Of a DNA stretch of 64,000 nucleotides, positions 1 through 9,477 are shown one piece after another. Below the pieces are notes generated by a model that saw nothing but the letters and a program-made list of their open reading frames with translations, searched no databases and was not told the origin of the DNA. The translations under genes and the position numbers were made by a program. The DNA comes from VRUE01 sp963817905. GTDB taxonomy: Bacteria > Actinomycetota > Thermoleophilia > Solirubrobacterales > 70-9. The first letter of the stretch is position 1. Every line of letters starts with the position of its first letter. The DNA lies in assembly GCA_963817905.1 (NCBI GenBank), contig CAWFPS010000002.1:1116001-1180000 (forward strand), given 5' to 3'.

Positions 1-1
1 C

Positions 2-145
2 GTCATCCACGTGATCGTCCCCAGCGAACTCTCCGAGGAGCAGCGCGAGCTGGCCGAGAAGCTCGAAGCCAGCCTCGAGCCGCACAACCTCCGCTCCCAG
101 GACGACGAGGGGTTCTTTACCCGCGTGCGCCGGGCCTTCGGTTGA
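2..145 (+). CDS. dnaJ: DnaJ C-terminal end (partial)
   Basis: Only the last 47 codons are in the window, entering in the frame that begins at base 2 and stopping at TGA 143-145. The peptide (VIHVIVPSELSEEQRELAEK and a GFFTRVRRAFG end) resembles the C-terminal tail of DnaJ, where a substrate-binding beta strand is followed by a short helix. DnaJ is the Hsp40 co-chaperone that delivers substrates to DnaK. The stop overlaps the TTG start of prmA (TTGA), so the two are probably co-transcribed, and dnaJ-prmA is a common bacterial order. The assignment rests on this short tail and the neighbour. Confidence 0.6.
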   Translation, partial: VIHVIVPSELSEEQRELAEKLEASLEPHNLRSQDDEGFFTRVRRAFG

Positions 146-1020
146 TCCGGCTCGCGGTCCGCTGTTCTCCCGAGCAGGCCGAGATCGTCCTCGCCGAGCT
201 GACCGTCCTCGCCCCCAATGGGGTCGAGGAGGAAACCGGGCCGGGCTACGTCGAGTATGCGATCTACGGCGGCGAGGGGGAGCTGCCCGAGCTGGGCGAG
301 ATCGAGGTCGCGGCCGGCGACGGCCTGGTCGAGGTCGTCGCCACCGAGGTCCCCGACGACTGGGCCGACCGCTGGCAGGATTTCCACAAGCCGCTCCTGG
401 TCGGCGACCGCCTCTGGCTGCGGCCGTCCTGGGAGGAGACGCGCGAGGGAACGATCGACGTCGTCGTGGACCCCGGCCAAGCGTTCGGCACGGGAGCGCA
501 TCCGACGACGCGGCTTTGCCTGGAGTTCTTGCTGGAGCTGGCGAAGGCCGGCAAGGCGCGCGGTCCGCTGACAGACCTCGGCACCGGCTCCGGCGTGCTG
601 GCCATTGCAGCCGCCAAGCTCGGCTGGAGTCCGGTAAGCGGCTACGACCACGAGAAGACTTCGATTGAGGTCGCGGCGGAAAACACCAGCGCCAACGGAG
701 TCTCGATCGAACTCGAACGCCGCAACCTTCGCGAGGGACTGCCCGAGCTAGCGCCAACGGTTGTGGCCAACATGACCGCCCCAGTCCTGAAGGTGGTAGC
801 CGAACAGCTGACGAGCGATTCGGGGAGCCGGGGGAGGGTCTCCCGGAGCCTCCCCGCTGTTGCTCCGGGAGACCCTCCCCCGGCTCCCTCAACCCTCATC
901 CTCTCCGGCCTGCTCCCACCAGAGCTCGACGAGACAGCAGCGGCCTATGTTCCGGCCGGGCTCGAGGAGGCCGACCGGCGCCTGGATGGGGACTGGGCCG
1001 CCCTCCTGCTTCAGCGATAG
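142..1020 (+). CDS. prmA: Ribosomal protein L11 methyltransferase with a palindrome-encoded insert
   Basis: PrmA trimethylates ribosomal protein L11 using S-adenosylmethionine. The product is 292 aa. Visible motifs are DPGQAFGTGAHPTTRLCLEF near residues 112-131, the SAM-binding LTDLGTGSGVLAIAAA near 142-157, and VVANMTAPVL near 209, the position of the family's N-x-x-A catalytic segment. The TTG start overlaps the dnaJ stop. Residues 228-249 (nt 823-888, exactly 22 codons) are the translation of a perfect palindrome with 27-bp arms; they are Gly/Pro/Arg-rich, unlike PrmA, and lie just before the last beta strands (LILSGLLPPELDE). Whether the enzyme tolerates this insert is not shown by the sequence. 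Confidence 0.9.
   Translation: MIRLAVRCSPEQAEIVLAELTVLAPNGVEEETGPGYVEYAIYGGEGELPELGEIEVAAGDGLVEVVATEVPDDWADRWQDFHKPLLVGDRLWLRPSWEETREGTIDVVVDPGQAFGTGAHPTTRLCLEFLLELAKAGKARGPLTDLGTGSGVLAIAAAKLGWSPVSGYDHEKTSIEVAAENTSANGVSIELERRNLREGLPELAPTVVANMTAPVLKVVAEQLTSDSGSRGRVSRSLPAVAPGDPPPAPSTLILSGLLPPELDETAAAYVPAGLEEADRRLDGDWAALLLQR
823..888. repeat. In-frame palindrome inside prmA (family B)
   Basis: Perfect inverted repeat with 27-bp arms (823-849 and 862-888) around the 12-nt loop CTCCCCGCTGTT. Its length of 66 nt keeps the prmA frame open. The loop and adjoining GGAGC/GCTCC pairs recur in reverse orientation at the trpB/trpA junction, while the outer arms differ completely. Confidence 0.9.
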
Positions 1021-1021
1021 T

Positions 1022-1058
1022 TGGCGCCTTTTACGTCATATGGACATATAAAGCGCCA
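1022..1058. terminator. Imperfect hairpin after prmA
   Basis: TGGCGC and GCGCCA flank an AT-richer centre just after the prmA stop. It could be a weak terminator, but there is no clear T-tract. Confidence 0.3.
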
Positions 1059-1076
1059 GGTAGCCGCGTGCGACGA

Positions 1077-1082
1077 TATGTT
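1077..1082 (+). promoter_or_regulatory. -10 box, leaderless promoter of the DUF2269-like gene
   Basis: TATGTT lies 8 nt before ATG 1091, with no Shine-Dalgarno sequence between. Confidence 0.45.
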
Positions 1083-1090
1083 TCCCGACG

Positions 1091-1579
1091 ATGCTCGCGA
1101 CGATCGTTGATCCCGGCTACAAGTTCGCCCTCTTCCTGCACATCCTCGCGGTCGTGCTGGCCTTTGGGCCGACGTTCGGTTACGCGTTCTTCTTTTCGGT
1201 GACGCCGCAGTTCCCGCGAGCGACGCCGGCGATCATCGCCGGCATTCAGAAGATCGATCGATACCTGGTCAATCCCGGCATGATCGTCCTGCTGCTGGCC
1301 GGGATCTACCTGCTGGCTGACGAAAAGGCTTGGGAGGCCAGCGATGCCTTCATCAGCGTTGGCTTCCTGGCAATCATCGTCCTCTTCGGCCTCCAGCACG
1401 GTTTCTTCCGACCGCAATCGGCCCGCGCCCGCGAGCTTGCCGAACGTGACCTGAAGGCGGGTGACGAGCTTGGCCCGGAGTTCATGGCTGTCTCGGAACG
1501 GCTCAGCAAAGTCGGCTCGCTCGCCGGCCTGATCGTCGTGGTGACGATCTTCTTCATGGCTTACAAGCCCTTCCTCTAG
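1091..1579 (+). CDS. DUF2269-like integral membrane protein
   Basis: 162 aa with four likely membrane segments: near residues 11-34 (FALFLHILAVVLAFGPTFGY), 63-79 (PGMIVLLLAGIYLLA), 88-103 (ISVGFLAIIVLFGLQHG) and 144-160 (LAGLIVVVTIFFMAY). Layout and length fit the DUF2269 family of predicted inner-membrane proteins of unknown role, but this is pattern memory, not a search. A charged cytoplasmic loop (RARELAERDLKAGDELGPEF) separates the last two segments. The start is supported by a -10-like box 8 nt upstream. No catalytic motif is visible. Confidence 0.6.
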   Translation: MLATIVDPGYKFALFLHILAVVLAFGPTFGYAFFFSVTPQFPRATPAIIAGIQKIDRYLVNPGMIVLLLAGIYLLADEKAWEASDAFISVGFLAIIVLFGLQHGFFRPQSARARELAERDLKAGDELGPEFMAVSERLSKVGSLAGLIVVVTIFFMAYKPFL

Positions 1580-1643
1580 GGCAGCTGTCCTGACCTCCCA
1601 GGCGGCCCCCGAGACTCCGCTCGACGCCTCGCTGCCGATCGCG

Positions 1644-2441
1644 ATGTTCGACTCGGGGGTGGGCGGCCTCACGGTGCTGCACGAGTGCCTGGTCTCCTTG
1701 CCCGAGGAGGACTTCGTCTACCTCGGCGACACCGATTGGTTCCCCTACGGGGTTAAGGATCGGGACGAGCTGCGGGAGCGGATCCGGGCGATCGCGGAAC
1801 TGCTGCTCGGCGGACGTGCCAAGCTGCTGGTGATCGCCTGCAACACGGCGACCTCGATCGGCGTGGACGTCGCGCGGGAGGTCGCGGCCGAGCACGGGGT
1901 GGAGGTGGTCCCGGTGGTCGAGCCGCAGGCGGAGATCGCCGCCGCGATCACCGACAATGGCAGGGTCGGCGTGCTGGCGACGCCGAACACGGTCGCGAGC
2001 GGCGCCTACCGTCGGGCGCTGGAAGCGCAGGGGCGCTCACTCGAGGTGACCGAGGTCGAGGCGCCCAACCTCGCGCCGTTCATCCAGGACGGCTCGCCCT
2101 TCGACGAGGGCGTCCTCGAGATGGCCCGCGCCTACTGCGCGCCGCTGAAGCGGGCCGAGGCGGACACGCTGATCCTCGGCTGCACGCATTACCCGCTGGT
2201 GGCGCCGATGCTGCAGCGCATCCTCGGTCGCGACGTGCGCCTGGTCAGCGGCGGCCACGCCGTCGCTGCCGCGGTCCAGCGCTGCCTGGTCCGCCAGGAC
2301 CTCGCCCGCGAGCCAGGCGGCGAAGGCACCTACAGCTTCCTCTGCAGCGGCGACGTCGAGTCCTTCCGCGAGCTGGGAACGCGCTTTCTGCAGATGCCCC
2401 TGGGAGCGGTCGAGCGGGTCGCCATCCCGGGAATTGCCTGA
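1644..2441 (+). CDS. murI: Glutamate racemase
   Basis: MurI interconverts L- and D-glutamate for peptidoglycan synthesis. The N-terminal FDSGVGGLTVL carries the catalytic-site Asp/Ser, VIACNTATS contains the first catalytic Cys (near residue 72), and LILGCTHYPLV the second (near 182). The 265-aa length is normal. ATG 1644 is the only canonical start in the frame after the upstream stop at 1542. It gives MFDSGVGGL, a few residues shorter at the N-terminus than usual, and the codons just before it (LPIA) look like the missing part, so a non-canonical CTG start at 1632 or 1590 is possible. Confidence 0.93.
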   Translation: MFDSGVGGLTVLHECLVSLPEEDFVYLGDTDWFPYGVKDRDELRERIRAIAELLLGGRAKLLVIACNTATSIGVDVAREVAAEHGVEVVPVVEPQAEIAAAITDNGRVGVLATPNTVASGAYRRALEAQGRSLEVTEVEAPNLAPFIQDGSPFDEGVLEMARAYCAPLKRAEADTLILGCTHYPLVAPMLQRILGRDVRLVSGGHAVAAAVQRCLVRQDLAREPGGEGTYSFLCSGDVESFRELGTRFLQMPLGAVERVAIPGIA

Positions 2442-2556
2442 TCCGCATCGCGGACGGCACACTTCTACGACATCTGTGACCCACGCGTGCGCCGGGACCT
2501 GGCACGGTCTTCCCATGACATCTATAGCGGCAGTAATTCCATCCGGCAATACCGTA

Positions 2557-2562
2557 TATACT
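2557..2562 (+). promoter_or_regulatory. -10 box of vapBC
   Basis: TATACT, 6 nt before GTG 2569. Such close spacing implies a leaderless transcript and supports the short antitoxin start over the longer frame. Confidence 0.55.
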
Positions 2563-2568
2563 CCCCCC

Positions 2569-2805
2569 GTGGCAAAGGTGATGATCTCAATCCCCGACGA
2601 CCTCCTCGCGCGGCTCGATGCCCAGGCACGAGCCAGCCGGGAGACCCGCAGCGGATACCTGCGGCGTTTGGCCGAGCGGGAGTTGGAGTCCACCGATGAC
2701 CACAGGCGCGATGAGATAGTCCAGCTGCTGAGCGAGATCGGCCCTGTCGATCTCGGCGGAGTCAGCGCTGCGCAGCTCATCCGCGAAGACCGTGAATCGC
2801 ACTGA
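2569..2805 (+). CDS. Ribbon-helix-helix antitoxin (VapB-like)
   Basis: 78 aa. The N-terminus VAKVMISIPDDLLARLDAQA and the following RETRSGYLRRLAERELE form a classic CopG/Arc ribbon-helix-helix fold: one DNA-contacting beta strand, then two helices. The C-terminal part (EIVQLLSEIGPVDLGGVSAA) would wrap the partner toxin. It overlaps the PIN-domain gene by 14 nt, the usual antitoxin-toxin arrangement. The frame stays open further upstream, but the GTG preceded by TATACT fits the family length and fold. RHH antitoxins normally repress their own promoter together with the toxin. Confidence 0.8.
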   Translation: MAKVMISIPDDLLARLDAQARASRETRSGYLRRLAERELESTDDHRRDEIVQLLSEIGPVDLGGVSAAQLIREDRESH

Positions 2806-3211
2806 CGTGTTCCTCGTCGACGCCAGCGTCTGGGTCCTGTTGGTCGATCCAGGGGATCCCTACCACGACGAAGCCGTCGCCCTGATCCGCGACCACCCCA
2901 CGTCCCTGGCGGCGCTGGACCTCACCCTCCACGAGGTTGCCAACGCGATCGGGGTGAAGCGCGGCGACGCCGGCGAGGCCGCCAAGGTGATCCGGCTACT
3001 GCTGGCCTGCTGCCGCGATCGCGTCGTCTCCGCCGACGCAGACTCGATCGGCTCGGCTCTGGAGATTGCCGCCGAGCATGGCCTCACCGCCTACGACGCC
3101 GCCTATGTTGCCGCGGCACGCCGGCACGGCTGGGCCCTGGTCAGTACCGACATCGCCGACCTGGTCTCCAAGGGCCTCGCTGTGGCGCCCGACGCGGCCA
3201 ACTACCCTTAA
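2792..3211 (+). CDS. vapC: PIN-domain ribonuclease toxin (VapC)
   Basis: VapC toxins are Mg2+-dependent RNases that cleave tRNA or rRNA when freed from the antitoxin. The 139-aa product shows the four acidic PIN positions: Asp in FLVDASVWV, Glu in LHEVANAI, Asp in LTAYDAAYVAAA, and Asp in LVSTDIADL. GTG 2792 overlaps the antitoxin gene; GTG 2807, just after the antitoxin stop, would begin VFLVDAS and is an equally good start. The family is clear, the RNA target unknown. Confidence 0.85.
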   Translation: MNRTDVFLVDASVWVLLVDPGDPYHDEAVALIRDHPTSLAALDLTLHEVANAIGVKRGDAGEAAKVIRLLLACCRDRVVSADADSIGSALEIAAEHGLTAYDAAYVAAARRHGWALVSTDIADLVSKGLAVAPDAANYP

Positions 3212-3216
3212 TCCCG

Positions 3217-3628
3217 ATGAGCGTTCTCGAGCAGGTGCAGGCCGACGTGCGGACCGCGATGAAGGCGGGGGACCGTGGGCGGGCGGGTGCCCTGCGGATG
3301 ATCGTCGACTCGCTGCAGAAGGACGCCAAGCTCGGCGATGGCGACGAGGTCCCGGTGCTGCAGCGCGAGCGCAAGAAGCGCTTGGAAGCGGCAGAGGCCT
3401 ACGCCGAGGCGGGGCGCACCGAGCAGGCCGGCGCCGAGCGCGCCGAGGCGGAGCTGATCGAGGCCTACCTGCCCCAGCAGCTCTCCGACGGGGAGCTTGC
3501 CGAGCTGGTCGACGCCGCCGTCGCCGAGACCGGCGCCAGCGAGCAGAAGCAGATGGGCCAGGTGATGGCGGCGCTGATGCCCAAGGTCGCCGGCCGGGCC
3601 GATGGCAAGCGGGTCAGCGCGGCGGTGC

Positions 3629-3648
<20 letters not shown>
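3217..3648 (+). CDS. yqeY: GatB/YqeY domain protein
   Basis: 143 aa, the full YqeY length. It starts VLEQVQADVRTAMKAGDRGR, continues with the helical RERKKRLEAAEAYAEAGRTE and the family-typical ELIEAYLPQQLSDGELAELV, and ends with QMGQVMAALMPKVAGRADGK. The fold is shared with the C-terminal tRNA-binding tail of GatB; a role in tRNA amidation is suspected but unproven. Its 3' end overlaps the phoH start by about 20 nt, so the two are translationally coupled. Confidence 0.9.
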
Positions 3649-5694
<2,046 letters not shown>

Positions 5695-5698
<4 letters not shown>

Positions 5699-6060
5699 GC
5701 CTGGACCTGACCGACGTGCCGGCCGACCTGCGCGCGCCGGTGGCCACCGCGCTCGCGGCCGCGAGCGTGAGCGACGGTCACCTCGCGGTCGAGATCGTCG
5801 ACGCGGGGCGCATCCGCGAGCTGAACCGCGAGCACCGCGGCACCGACGCCCCGACCGACGTGCTCGCCTTCCCGATCGACGGCGCGGCGCCGACCGCCGG
5901 CCCGCGCGAGCTCGGCGACGTGGCGATCTGCCCCGAGCACTGCTCCGACCTCACCGAGGCCGCCGTCCACGGCGTCCTCCACCTCTGCGGCTATGACCAC
6001 GAGACCGACACGGGTGAGATGCTCGCCCTGCAGGCCGAAGTCATGGCGGGCCTGGCGTGA
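5695..6060 (+). CDS. ybeY: Endoribonuclease YbeY
   Basis: YbeY is a zinc-dependent RNase for 16S rRNA maturation and ribosome quality control. The 121-aa product, at the short end of the family, contains the motif HGVLHLCGYDHETDTGEM, whose three His bind the metal, and the upstream RELNREHRGTDAPTDVLAFP. The TTG start overlaps the phoH stop and its own TGA overlaps the era GTG, so phoH-ybeY-era are tightly coupled. The N-terminus is about 20 residues shorter than in E. coli, but no better start exists without entering phoH. Confidence 0.93.
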
Positions 6061-6950
6061 CCCGCGCGGGCTTCATCGGGCTCGCCGGACGACCCAACGT
6101 CGGCAAGTCGACCCTTGTCAACGCGATCGTCGGCAGCCACGTCGCGATCGTCTCGGTGCGGCCACAGACGACGCGGCGGGCGATCCGCGGCATCCACACC
6201 GACGTCGACGCCGGGCGCCAGCTGGTTCTCGTCGACCTGCCCGGGGTGCAGCGCCCCCGCGACGTGCTGACCGAGCGGATGCAGAAGCGGGTGGAGCGCG
6301 AGCTTGCCGACTCCGACCTGGCCCTGATCTTGATCAACGGCGAGGAGGGGGTGGGACCGGGGGACCGCTTCATCGCCCGCGCCCTGCTCGGCGCCGGCGC
6401 CGATTTGCCGACGATCTGCGCCGTCAACAAGGCCGACCTGCTGGGGCCCAACGAGTTGGTCCCGGTCCTCGCCGAGGCGGCCGAGCTGGAGGGGGTGGAC
6501 GAGGTATTCCCGATCAGCGCTCGCAGCGGCGAGGGGCTCGAGGCGCTGGTCGAGCGGCTCGGAGAGCTGATGCCCGAGGGCCCCTACATGTACCCGCCGC
6601 AGGACCACAGCGACCAGTCGAGCGAGCTGCTGCTGGCCGAGCTGATCCGCGAGCAGGTGCTCAACCGCACCCGCGAGGAGATCCCCCACTCGGTCGAGGT
6701 GGCGGTCAAGGAGATCGAGCGGCGCGAGGACGGCCTCACCACCGTCGTCGCCGAGATCTGGGCCGAGACCGAGTCCCAGAAGGGCATCCTGATCGGCAAG
6801 GGGGGTGCCAAGATCGGCGAGATCGGCACCACCGCCCGCCGCTCGCTGGAAGCCGAGCTTGGCGGCAGAGTTCATCTCGACCTCAAGGTGCGGGTTCGCA
6901 GCCACTGGCGGCGCGACGACGATCTCTTGGATCGGCTGGGGATCGAATAG
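6057..6950 (+). CDS. era: GTPase Era
   Basis: 297 aa. G1 is GRPNVGKSTLVNAIVG, G3 is DLPG (inside LVDLPGVQRP), G4 is NKAD and G5 is SARSGEG. The C-terminal KH domain shows IGKGGAKIGEIGTTARRSLE, which binds the 3' end of 16S rRNA. Era is a 30S assembly checkpoint GTPase. GTG 6057 overlaps the ybeY stop. The length is that of canonical Era and nothing looks damaged. Confidence 0.97.
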   Translation: MTRAGFIGLAGRPNVGKSTLVNAIVGSHVAIVSVRPQTTRRAIRGIHTDVDAGRQLVLVDLPGVQRPRDVLTERMQKRVERELADSDLALILINGEEGVGPGDRFIARALLGAGADLPTICAVNKADLLGPNELVPVLAEAAELEGVDEVFPISARSGEGLEALVERLGELMPEGPYMYPPQDHSDQSSELLLAELIREQVLNRTREEIPHSVEVAVKEIERREDGLTTVVAEIWAETESQKGILIGKGGAKIGEIGTTARRSLEAELGGRVHLDLKVRVRSHWRRDDDLLDRLGIE

Positions 6951-7130
6951 CGCGTGTCTCTATGACGTGAGACGTGACGAATGCGCCCGCAAACCTTCCC
7001 GATTGACGCAACATACGTAGGGATGATCTCCCTAGCTTAGGCGGCGTCAGGTCCTGACAATAGAATCGGAAAATCGTCCGATCTTAGTTAGGTACTACAT
7101 GAATTCTGACCCGAGACGGGGGATCCGCGG

Positions 7131-8447
7131 GTGACACTCGATCTTCACGACTACGACTTTCTCGCTGAGCAAGAGGTTGATCGCTACAACGTTTCCGAGC
7201 CTGTGAGAGACGAGGGGGACGAACGGAGTCCCTTTGAGCGGGATCGGTCGCGCATTATTCATTCCGCCGCATTTCGCAGTCTCCAAGGCAAGACGCAGAT
7301 CTTTGAGCCTCACGCAGCCGACTTCATGCGGAGCAGGCTTACGCATTCCATCGAGGTGTCACAGATCGGCAGGGGCCTGGCGAAGCGGTTCGGGGTACCG
7401 GGCAGTCTTGTCGAGGCGGCCTGCTTGGCGCACGATCTTGGCCATCCACCGTTTGGGCACACAGGCGAGGAAGCCCTGAATGAGGAGATGGCCAAACACG
7501 GCGGTTTCGAGGGCAATGCGCAGACCTTCCGGATCGTCACCCGAATCGAGCCAAAGCACAAGGACTACGGTGGGCTCGACCTCTGTCGGGCGACACAACT
7601 TGCTCTGATCAAGTATCCGTTCAAACGCACGTCCGCCACGCAAGACCGCAAGTTTCTCTATCGAGACGATACGGCTCGCGACGAGATGAAGTGGTTGTAC
7701 GAAGGCACAAATCAGGGTCTGCTCGACAAACCCGACCCCCGGCCTCCACGGACGCTGCCCTGTCAGTTGATGGATTGGGCCGATGACATCGCCTACTCAA
7801 TTCACGATCTCGAGGACGGAATTGCGAGTGGCCTTTTGCGGCCGTCGACGTGGAGATCGGATCAGTTCGCGGAGACCATCTTCACGAGCGTGAGCGAGGC
7901 TCCGGGAGTGTGGGTCTACGAGGACTCGCCGGACGAAGAAGAAGTTAAAGCCGTACTCGCCGACCTGATTGAGGAGCTCGGCAAATATGAGCCGGATATC
8001 CCGCTGGAAATCATTCGCGAGATCTCGCGCCGCTACATCAACGAGTTCGTCGTCACCGCCGACGTGTCGCTCGGCGGTTCCGGCGAGAGCCTCTACGACT
8101 TCAGGCTGGATATTCCGAGGGAGATACGGGTGAAAAATCAGGTGCTCAAGGCGATCACGATCGAGTACCTGCTCAAGAGCGACGTTACGGCCGGTGTGTT
8201 CTTCAAGGGCCACGAGATCCTCGGCCGACTGTTCGGCGCGCTGCTCGCCAGCTGCGAAGTCGAAAAGGAGCGCAATCGCTACCTCCTCTTCCCACGGGTG
8301 ATGAGACCTCGACTGAGGGAGTTTGCCGATAACCAAAGCGATTTGAGGAGATTGATATGCGACTATCTGGCTGGTCTTACCGAGGGCCAGGTTCGGAAGC
8401 TGTACGCGAGATTCTTCGAGCCCGGACAAGCTCACCTGGGATCGTGA
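7131..8447 (+). CDS. dgt: Deoxyguanosinetriphosphate triphosphohydrolase-like protein
   Basis: HD-domain dNTPase converting dNTPs to deoxynucleosides and triphosphate. It is 438 aa. The metal ligands sit in RLTHSIEVSQIGRGLAKRF and AHDLGHPPFGHTGEEALN, preceded by the family's FRSLQGKTQIFEPHAADFMR; DWADDIAYSIHDLEDG carries the later Asp. The GTG start follows a G-rich stretch. The gene and its upstream 180 bases are visibly less GC-rich than the neighbours, with more A- and T-ending codons, which suggests acquisition by transfer. The exact dNTP preference cannot be read from sequence. Confidence 0.88.
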   Translation: MTLDLHDYDFLAEQEVDRYNVSEPVRDEGDERSPFERDRSRIIHSAAFRSLQGKTQIFEPHAADFMRSRLTHSIEVSQIGRGLAKRFGVPGSLVEAACLAHDLGHPPFGHTGEEALNEEMAKHGGFEGNAQTFRIVTRIEPKHKDYGGLDLCRATQLALIKYPFKRTSATQDRKFLYRDDTARDEMKWLYEGTNQGLLDKPDPRPPRTLPCQLMDWADDIAYSIHDLEDGIASGLLRPSTWRSDQFAETIFTSVSEAPGVWVYEDSPDEEEVKAVLADLIEELGKYEPDIPLEIIREISRRYINEFVVTADVSLGGSGESLYDFRLDIPREIRVKNQVLKAITIEYLLKSDVTAGVFFKGHEILGRLFGALLASCEVEKERNRYLLFPRVMRPRLREFADNQSDLRRLICDYLAGLTEGQVRKLYARFFEPGQAHLGS

Positions 8448-8523
8448 GAGGGCGACGCCGTGGCGACGGGTCCGCCGTTGCTCGCCGTAGACTGCCTGCC
8501 GTGGCGGTCGAGAAAGGAGAGGG

Positions 8524-8760
8524 ATGAGCGAGGCTCTGAAAGTTCGCCAGGATCGATCAACCGGCAACTGGCTTGTCCACGAGGAAGGCAAAGCCATCAG
8601 CAGGTCTTTCGCGCGTCGGCAGGAGGCCAGGGCCTGGGCTCGCGCATTGCTTCTCGAGCGGGGCAAGGGCTCGATGATCGTCGAGGCCCCATCGGGTCGA
8701 ATCCAGGAGAAACTGGCAGTTCGGAAGTCTGGGAACCGCCCGGTGGTTCGCGCCGCTTGA
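8524..8760 (+). CDS. Small DUF2188-like protein
   Basis: 78 aa, basic: KVRQDRSTGNWLVHEEGKA, then SRSFARRQEARAWARALLLE. The pattern of a short beta hairpin (a tryptophan after a Gly/Asn turn) followed by a helix that processes 'tags' resembles DUF2188-type proteins, which have no assigned function. A good Shine-Dalgarno sequence, AGGAGAGGG, precedes ATG 8524. It lies just after dgt in the same lower-GC patch and may have travelled with it. The family name is a tentative resemblance. Confidence 0.55.
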   Translation: MSEALKVRQDRSTGNWLVHEEGKAISRSFARRQEARAWARALLLERGKGSMIVEAPSGRIQEKLAVRKSGNRPVVRAA

Positions 8761-8817
8761 GCGAGGCAAAGGGCAACGCCGTGGATCGATAGCAGGTCGG
8801 CTGGCTTGCATCGCCAC

Positions 8818-8823
8818 TACGAT
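8818..8823 (+). promoter_or_regulatory. -10 box of hisIE-trp operon
   Basis: TACGAT, 6 nt before GTG 8830. It supports that start over TTG 8806. Confidence 0.45.
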
Positions 8824-8829
8824 TGCCTT

Positions 8830-9477
8830 GTGTTCGAGCAGGTGAAATTCGACGAGCGCGGGCTGGTGCCCTGCGTGGCGCAAGACGCCATTACCGGTGA
8901 GGTGCTGACGCTTGCCTATGCGAATGAGGAATCGCTGCGGTTGACCGTTGAGACCGGGGAGGTGCACTTCTACAGCCGCTCGCGGGAGGAGATCTGGCGC
9001 AAGGGGGAAACCTCGGGGAACGTGTTGAAGCTGCGGCAGCTGCGCTACGACTGCGACGGGGATGCTCTCGTCGCGCTGGTCGAGCCGAGCGGGCCTGCCT
9101 GTCACACGGGGGAGCGCAGCTGCTTCTACCGCGTGGTCGGGGGCTCGGCTTCAACCGATGTCGATGCGGCGGCAGCGCCGAACGAGCCCATGCCGGTCGT
9201 TCACGAGGCCCTGGCGACACTGGAGCGGACGTTGCGCAGCCGCGCTACCGAGCGGCCCGAGGGCAGCTACACGGTCGAGCTGCTCGACAACCCGACGCTG
9301 ATCGGCGAAAAGGTCGAGGAGGAGGCCGAGGAGGTGGTCCGCGCCGCCCGCGAGGAGAGCGACGAGCGGGTCGCCGAAGAGGCCGCCGACCTGCTCTACC
9401 ACCTGGCGGTGCTGATGGCCTCGCGTGAGGTGCCCCAATCCGCCGCGATGGAAGTGCTCAATGGCCGTCGCGGCTGA
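8830..9477 (+). CDS. hisIE: Bifunctional phosphoribosyl-AMP cyclohydrolase / phosphoribosyl-ATP pyrophosphatase
   Basis: HisIE performs steps two and three of histidine synthesis. Residues 1 to about 108 are the HisI cyclohydrolase: FDERGLVPCVAQDAITGEVL, the substrate segment SRSREEIWRKGETSGN, and metal-binding Cys in DCDGDA and GPACHTGERSCFYR. Residues from about 120 are the HisE pyrophosphatase, with GSYTVELLDN and the acidic GEKVEEEAEEVVRAAREE plus EEAADLLYHLAVLM. GTG 8830 matches the family start. The 3' end overlaps trpE by 17 nt, so it probably heads the tryptophan operon. Confidence 0.93.
   Translation: MFEQVKFDERGLVPCVAQDAITGEVLTLAYANEESLRLTVETGEVHFYSRSREEIWRKGETSGNVLKLRQLRYDCDGDALVALVEPSGPACHTGERSCFYRVVGGSASTDVDAAAAPNEPMPVVHEALATLERTLRSRATERPEGSYTVELLDNPTLIGEKVEEEAEEVVRAAREESDERVAEEAADLLYHLAVLMASREVPQSAAMEVLNGRRG

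Noticed and set aside
2037..2780. A 247-codon minus-strand frame over murI and the antitoxin
   Set aside because: Antisense shadow; the plus-strand genes have clear motifs and start signals.
6951..7130. A small gene in the AT-richer gap before dgt
   Set aside because: No frame with a ribosome binding site or recognisable peptide; only short inverted repeats such as AGGGATGATCTCCCT.
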